Source: an uncultured Collinsella sp.
GTDB taxonomy: Bacteria; Actinomycetota; Coriobacteriia; Coriobacteriales; Coriobacteriaceae
DNA length: 36,602 nt
Assembly: GCA_959604825.1 (NCBI GenBank)
Contig: CAUHCN010000025.1
Location: forward strand, 1-36,602
Reading direction: 5' to 3'
Part shown: piece by piece, positions 33,193 through 36,602 of the stretch
Layout: each line of letters begins with the position of its first letter
How positions within the stretch are numbered: position 1 is the stretch's first letter
Position numbers and translations under genes: made by a program
Notes under the pieces: generated by a model
Told to the model about the DNA's origin: nothing
The model's input: the letters and a program-made list of their open reading frames with translations, nothing else
The model's database searches: none

Positions 33193-33792
33193 ATGTTCAA
33201 CATTGTGCTGTATGCGCCCGAGATTCCGGCCAATACGGGCAATATCGGCCGCACTTGCGTGGTTACCGGTACCCGCCTGCATCTGGTGGAGCCGCTGGGG
33301 TTTTCGCTCGACGACAAGACAGTGCGTCGCGCCGGCCTGGGCTACTGGCAAAACTTGGACGTGACGACCTATGCCGGCTGGGAGGATTTCCTTGCGCGCA
33401 ACGGCCTCTCCCCCGCCGACGAGCGCCTGCATCTGCTGACCAAAAAGGCACGCCGCACCTATGCGCAAAGCACCTACCGCGACGGCGACTACTTGGTCTT
33501 TGGCAGCGAGAGCTCAGGCATCCCCGAGCCACTGCTTGCCGCGGAGTCCGAGCGCTGCGAGCGCATCCCGATGCTGCGCGATTGCGATTCGCTTGACAAC
33601 GCCGAGACATGGGAAGCCCACGAGGAATCGCTAGGGCATACCGAGGACAGCCACGAGGCCATCCTTCGGCAGGATATCTGCGGCAACTTTGTAGACCCGG
33701 ACGACTACCGCATCAGCGCCCTCAACCTCTCCAACAGCGCCGCCATCGTCCTCTACGAGGCCCTGCGCCAGACAGGCTTTCCTGGAATGTGA
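33193..33792 (+). CDS. trmL: tRNA (cytidine/uridine-34-2'-O)-methyltransferase TrmL
   Basis: The start is ATG 33193, with AAGGAG upstream, giving 199 residues. It is a SPOUT methyltransferase, with EIPANTGNIGRTC (motif 1), FGSESSGIPEPLL (motif 2) and LNLSNSAAIVLYEALRQTG (motif 3) forming the trefoil knot that binds SAM. It methylates the ribose of the wobble base in tRNA-Leu. E. coli TrmL is about 157 residues. The extra length here is mostly an acidic insert of about 40 residues between RIPML and LNLSNS (CDSLDNAETWEAHEESLGHT and onward). The role of the insert is unknown. The stop codon lies within the palindrome at 33787-33817. Confidence 0.93.
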   Translation: MFNIVLYAPEIPANTGNIGRTCVVTGTRLHLVEPLGFSLDDKTVRRAGLGYWQNLDVTTYAGWEDFLARNGLSPADERLHLLTKKARRTYAQSTYRDGDYLVFGSESSGIPEPLLAAESERCERIPMLRDCDSLDNAETWEAHEESLGHTEDSHEAILRQDICGNFVDPDDYRISALNLSNSAAIVLYEALRQTGFPGM

Positions 33793-33817
33793 CAAAGGGA
33801 CTGTCCCTTTGTCACAT
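33787..33817. repeat. Perfect palindrome, REP-like, overlapping the trmL stop
   Basis: ATGTGACAAAGGGA (33787-33800), CTG, then TCCCTTTGTCACAT (33804-33817): 14-bp arms around three bases. Its core resembles the AAAnnGGGAC motif of the repeat at 22069-22170. No T-run follows, so a terminator is less likely than a REP-like element. It marks the left border of the AT-rich accessory region. Confidence 0.75.
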
Positions 33818-33975
33818 ATTGCACCTACTGATTTAAATGGAATTAACCGGTTTTAAACGCTTTTAACTAGAAAAGATGCCAGTATATTACTAACTTTTAC
33901 TGAGTTGCACCGTATGGGTTTCTATGCTTCCACCCCGTAAAGGACAGGAACCCCGCAGCAAATGGTCCCCACACA

Positions 33976-35037
33976 TCAGAATTCAACTTCAAATACAAAC
34001 GATTGCCGGAGTTCTCGCTTAGCTTGGCTTGTCAGGCTCGAATTCGCCCTTATGTTCAGTTTGCTGCATGCCTCGTCGATAGCCATAGCAAGTGATACAG
34101 ACATGGTCATGGTCGTTTCACTTTTCAATTCGACCCGATAGCTCTTCGCCTTGTTTTTATCCTCTCCACCACATCTCGTCTCAATTAACAAGAGAACATC
34201 TGAGTCATGGGCATACCAATGGAGCTCAGGGCGCTGTGGAACCATGTCGCCCTCAAATACCTGTGTAAACAGAATTTTCTTCTCGCTTCTCGTTGAATCG
34301 CTCAAGGAACCGTCGATTCGAACCGAGCCCTTCTTTCCCGCCTTGGCATTTCCCTTAACCTGGCGGCCTCGCCGAGTTTCCTCATACTCCGTCACCTCCA
34401 GCTTGCAGCGCTTCGCGCCAAGCATGAACGCAATCCGTCTCAACTCGGCCATCTTGTCTTGTTGCATGGTTGCAAAATAAGAGTCAAGGTCAACAAAGCG
34501 AGACCGATCAAAAGCATCTATGTAATATGTGGAGTAAAGAGATGGTTTAGGATAGAAAGACAATTCGCTATCCCCGATTGCCTCGCGGTACAGATTGAAA
34601 ATCTGCGTGCCCTTAACAGTATCCAGCCAACCAATAGCATCTCTACAGGCGTCGATGCCCCGGCGCTCATTTCCGTCAACAATTCGAATCATGTTCGGCA
34701 AATGGAATGAAGGACTCTGATAGGTCTCCTTGGTTACCGGCCTGTATCTATTAAGCTGCTGCTGGTATGCCCAATCGTTGACCGCGTCACCGATATCCGC
34801 AGCAGTACCTGCCGCACCATCGGCCGCATCAGCAATAGCTGCCAAGGCGTCATCAACCAGCGGAGTTGCAGCACGCATTGCACCATCGGCAACTTTCTGT
34901 ACGGTTGCAACCGCGCCCGCCATCGCGCTTCCGGCGCCATCAACCAACCCGGCAGCGGCCTTACGGATATCAAAACTCTGCTTATGTCGCGGCGGCTCCT
35001 CCCTTTCGACAACAGCCAGATCGTCTTTATCCTCCAT
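33976..35037 (-). CDS. Uncharacterised 353-residue protein, DUF4230 cassette
   Basis: The start is ATG 35037, with AGGAGG five bases upstream. I recognise no family. Residues 1-25 are charged (EDKDDLAVVEREEPPRHKQS). Residues about 26-95 are a long, nearly uncharged Ala/Gly/Val/Asp-rich stretch (AAAGLVDGAGSAMAGAVATV and on) that would form amphipathic helices, like those of lipid-associated proteins. From about 100 to 353 there is a mixed domain. It starts with FHLPNMIRIVDGNERRGIDA, continues through YPKPSLYSTYYIDAFDRSRF and DKMAELRRIAFMLGAKRCKL, and is strand-rich afterwards (KGSVRIDGSLSDS; KKILFTQVFEGD). No signal peptide or membrane helix is clear. The SD overlaps the stop of the 46-residue ORF upstream. 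A role with the DUF4230 protein, perhaps at a membrane, is inferred from position only. Confidence 0.7.
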   Translation of the reverse strand: MEDKDDLAVVEREEPPRHKQSFDIRKAAAGLVDGAGSAMAGAVATVQKVADGAMRAATPLVDDALAAIADAADGAAGTAADIGDAVNDWAYQQQLNRYRPVTKETYQSPSFHLPNMIRIVDGNERRGIDACRDAIGWLDTVKGTQIFNLYREAIGDSELSFYPKPSLYSTYYIDAFDRSRFVDLDSYFATMQQDKMAELRRIAFMLGAKRCKLEVTEYEETRRGRQVKGNAKAGKKGSVRIDGSLSDSTRSEKKILFTQVFEGDMVPQRPELHWYAHDSDVLLLIETRCGGEDKNKAKSYRVELKSETTMTMSVSLAMAIDEACSKLNIRANSSLTSQAKRELRQSFVFEVEF

Positions 35038-35046
35038 TGTGACCTC

Positions 35047-35187
35047 CTATTTCCGATAGTCGAAATCAACCGTATATTCATCGCCAAATGCCGAGTTGAA
35101 GGTAGTGTCGAGAAAGGTGGTGTAGTGCCCGATCAGAAGCGAGCCGGCCCCAGCGATCTGTTTCCGTTTATCCAATATGCTATTCAC
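35047..35187 (-). CDS. 46-residue ORF between the DUF4230 gene and the 353-residue gene
   Basis: The frame starts at GTG 35187, two bases after the DUF4230 stop, and ends at TAG 35047-35049. The stop overlaps the AGGAGG of the next gene, which starts nine bases further on. The product reads NSILDKRKQIAGAGSLLIGH, then YTTFLDTTFNSAFGDEYTVD and FDYRK. No signal peptide or membrane helix is seen; the middle may form an amphipathic helix. The tight packing on both sides argues for a real gene, translated by coupling because its own SD is weak (GTAGGG). I do not recognise it. Confidence 0.5.
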   Translation of the reverse strand: MNSILDKRKQIAGAGSLLIGHYTTFLDTTFNSAFGDEYTVDFDYRK

Positions 35188-35189
35188 CC

Positions 35190-35834
35190 CTACTCAAACG
35201 CAACGTCAACATTGACGTCATCGCCGCATAAGGCTTTGACCTGTTTTTCGATAAGGGCGCAGGCTCTATCATCAGATTCTTGGAGCATATTGCTTTCCTT
35301 GACCTTCTTGGTCTGCTCTTTCTTTGCCTGTTTCAATAACGTGTTTAGATCATCCGTGCTTACTTGATTCCAGTTAAGAAAGCCATTGTCCTCAACATAT
35401 TTCTTAAGCGTATTGGGGTCTGTCGAGAACGAGGTGATCTCCGAGTGAGGCAGTATAACCTTTACGCTCTTGACCTCTGAATTCTTATCGGCCATATTAG
35501 CCCGTACGATTGTAACCTTCATCTTATCGGCATCGATCCCGATGTCAGCTTTGCCGTCAATCGTTGCGACATATCGCTTAGACGTAAAGGGGTTTTCCCA
35601 CCCAAGCGGATTGCCCGCCTCATCAATTGAAAGCAGCTGGGTGAAGTTGTACTCGTACGTCACGAGCTTAACGACTGGCGTGATCTCCTCGCGAATCGAA
35701 TCATCGCTGATCGTTGTAGGATTACGCGTCAATGACATCCAGATACCCCAGGCAACCGCTAGAACCGTAACAACGACTAACCCGCCAAAGGCAACCTTTT
35801 GCGGTATCGTTGTAAGAAATTTTGTTTTTGCCAT
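35190..35834 (-). CDS. DUF4230 single-pass membrane protein
   Basis: This 214-residue protein starts at ATG 35834, with GGAAAGG nine bases upstream. Residues about 13-35 (VAFGGLVVVTVLAVAWGIWM) form one membrane helix, and the rest lies outside the cytoplasm. The DUF4230 pattern follows: IREEITPVVKLVTYEYNFTQ, then FTSKRYVATIDGKADIGID, then VKVILPHSEITSFSTD. The family is widespread in Gram-positive bacteria and has no known function. The last third (residues 145-214) is helical, with many Lys and Glu (LKQAKKEQTKKVKESN). It is the first gene of a three-gene cassette. Confidence 0.8.
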   Translation of the reverse strand: MAKTKFLTTIPQKVAFGGLVVVTVLAVAWGIWMSLTRNPTTISDDSIREEITPVVKLVTYEYNFTQLLSIDEAGNPLGWENPFTSKRYVATIDGKADIGIDADKMKVTIVRANMADKNSEVKSVKVILPHSEITSFSTDPNTLKKYVEDNGFLNWNQVSTDDLNTLLKQAKKEQTKKVKESNMLQESDDRACALIEKQVKALCGDDVNVDVAFE

Positions 35835-35925
35835 CCTGTTTCACCTTTCCTTTATTGCCCCGACGTTCCCATCATCTTCCAGCGCGAGCATGATGGCACG
35901 AATCATTCCGTCAACGGCTCAATGC

Positions 35926-35964
35926 AAAGCGCGACCGTTCAAAGAAAACGGCCGCGCTTTCTTT
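35926..35964. terminator. Hairpin between the FxLYD-like and DUF4230 genes
   Basis: AAAGCGCGACCGTT (35926-35939) pairs with AACGGCCGCGCTTT (35947-35960) with one mismatch around AAAGAAA-type sequence. TTTCTTTTC follows on the + strand. On the minus strand it lies 18 bp after the FxLYD-like stop, so it may end that transcript. Confidence 0.6.
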
Positions 35965-35978
35965 TCAATTCCCGCGAA

Positions 35979-36549
35979 CTATTCCTTGACGCTGTAACCC
36001 GACACCGTCGGCGCAAGCCTCGAGGCGTCAACCTCGCTCATTACCTCAAACTTCACCTTCTCGCCAGGCGCCCAGGCAGATGTATCTGCGTAGCATTCTT
36101 CCGCCCTCACACCATCGGCATCGTAAAGGGCAACGTTTAGATAAACGTTTTCGAACGATATGTCAGAGGTATTTTCGACGATTGCGGTGTACGTATAGAG
36201 ACCGTAGCCATCATCACTTTTCTCAAAATTCGCCGATGAGAGCAAACCGTTGATAACCTCATCGTTATGCGTCTTCTCCTCTACGGTCCTACCGTTCTTA
36301 ATTAGCTCGTCAAACTCATCTTGATACTCGTCATCGACTGTTAAGTCATATCGATCGACCAGTTTCTTAAGCTGTGCGGATCGTGCGTCGTAGGCCTTTT
36401 CCCATTCCTCGTAGTACTTAGGATCAGATTCCGCATACTTCTTGGTAACATCAAGCTGATTGTCAAGCAGGTTGAGATAGGCGATGACATCTTCCTGCAT
36501 CTTAGCGTCTTTAAAAGGCGCCTTTTTGAGTTCTTTGTCGTTATCGATC
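35979..36549 (-). pseudogene. FxLYD-like extracellular protein, 5' end cut by an IS element
   Basis: The frame is open from the window edge to TAG 35979. The native part appears to begin near 36549 (DNDKELKKAPFKDAKMQEDV) because the sequence beyond is an insertion-sequence end. A first ATG at 36500 gives 173 residues. There is a helical, acidic part (LDVTKKYAESDPKYYEEWEK and on to about residue 75), then a C-terminal beta domain with YTAIVENTSDISFENVYLNV and ALYDADG, as in FxLYD domains. Such proteins are usually lipoproteins, but the signal peptide and lipobox would lie in the lost 5' part. The gene is most likely inactivated, or else transcribed from the IS. Confidence 0.65.
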
Positions 36550-36602
36550 GGGGGTGCGGACAGAAAGTTGGACCGCGGGGCGGTCCGGACTGGAGGTTCG
36601 CA
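36550..36602 (+). mobile_element. Left end of an IS3-like insertion sequence, partial
   Basis: TGCGGACAGAAAGTTGGACC from 36555 matches the general form of IS3-family (IS150-like) ends, which carry AAGTTGGACC-type inverted repeats. GGACCGC-GGG-GCGGTCC (36570-36586) is an internal hairpin, and CTGGAGG at 36590-36596 could be the SD of orfA just past the window. Neither the other end nor a target duplication can be seen. Confidence 0.5.

Noticed and set aside
33787..33817. Intrinsic terminator of trmL
   Set aside because: The hairpin is perfect but overlaps the stop codon and is followed by ATTGCACC with no T-run; a REP-like repeat fits better.

Overview
The window looks like chromosomal DNA of a high-GC gut Actinobacterium of the class Coriobacteriia, most likely Collinsella or a close relative. 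This is an inference from several sequence signs: strong GC bias at third codon positions, frequent GTG starts with good Shine-Dalgarno (SD) sites, a bile salt hydrolase, LAATG-type cell-wall sorting signals, a thiamine-salvage operon, and short palindromic repeats built on a GGGACTGTCCC core. No rRNA, tRNA, CRISPR array or prophage was seen.

Layout. 1-5.1 kb: an RGG-tailed acidic protein, an MFS exporter, a deformylase-family protein, and an AlaA-type aminotransferase fused to an N-terminal HTH, with operator-like repeats upstream and an internal ribosome-binding site. 5.1-12.5 kb: a LysR regulator divergent from an EamA transporter, Kup potassium transporter, bile salt hydrolase, a second deformylase-family protein lacking the catalytic Glu, and a guanine/hypoxanthine permease. 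12.6-16.6 kb: a tandem duplication of about 2.09 kb encoding two LAATG-anchored beta-helix surface proteins, the first interrupted by a single amber codon. 16.7-22 kb: a small esterase, UraA, a MetE-like methyltransferase, LysR and a HAD phosphatase. 22-24.2 kb: a nested inverted repeat, a TPP riboswitch and thiM / thiamine-binding protein / thiE. 24.2-30 kb: a patatin phospholipase and two adjacent paralogous c-di-GMP proteins.

30-31 kb is a scar of lower GC with a small membrane protein, an unassigned gene remnant and an IS30-type transposase remnant. 31-33.8 kb holds a flavodoxin-like reductase, an ArsC-like protein without the catalytic Cys, a CobW-type GTPase and TrmL. From 33.8 kb to the right edge lies an AT-richer accessory island on the minus strand: a FxLYD-like protein cut by an insertion-sequence end, then a DUF4230 membrane protein, an unlisted 46-residue ORF and a 353-residue protein of no family I recognise. 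That three-gene cassette is the best candidate in the window for an undescribed system.

Several genes fit a gut lifestyle: purine, uracil and thiamine salvage, bile acid deconjugation, K+ uptake, c-di-GMP signalling and sortase-anchored surface proteins. Start sites below were chosen by SD position, so many genes are shorter than their longest open frame.
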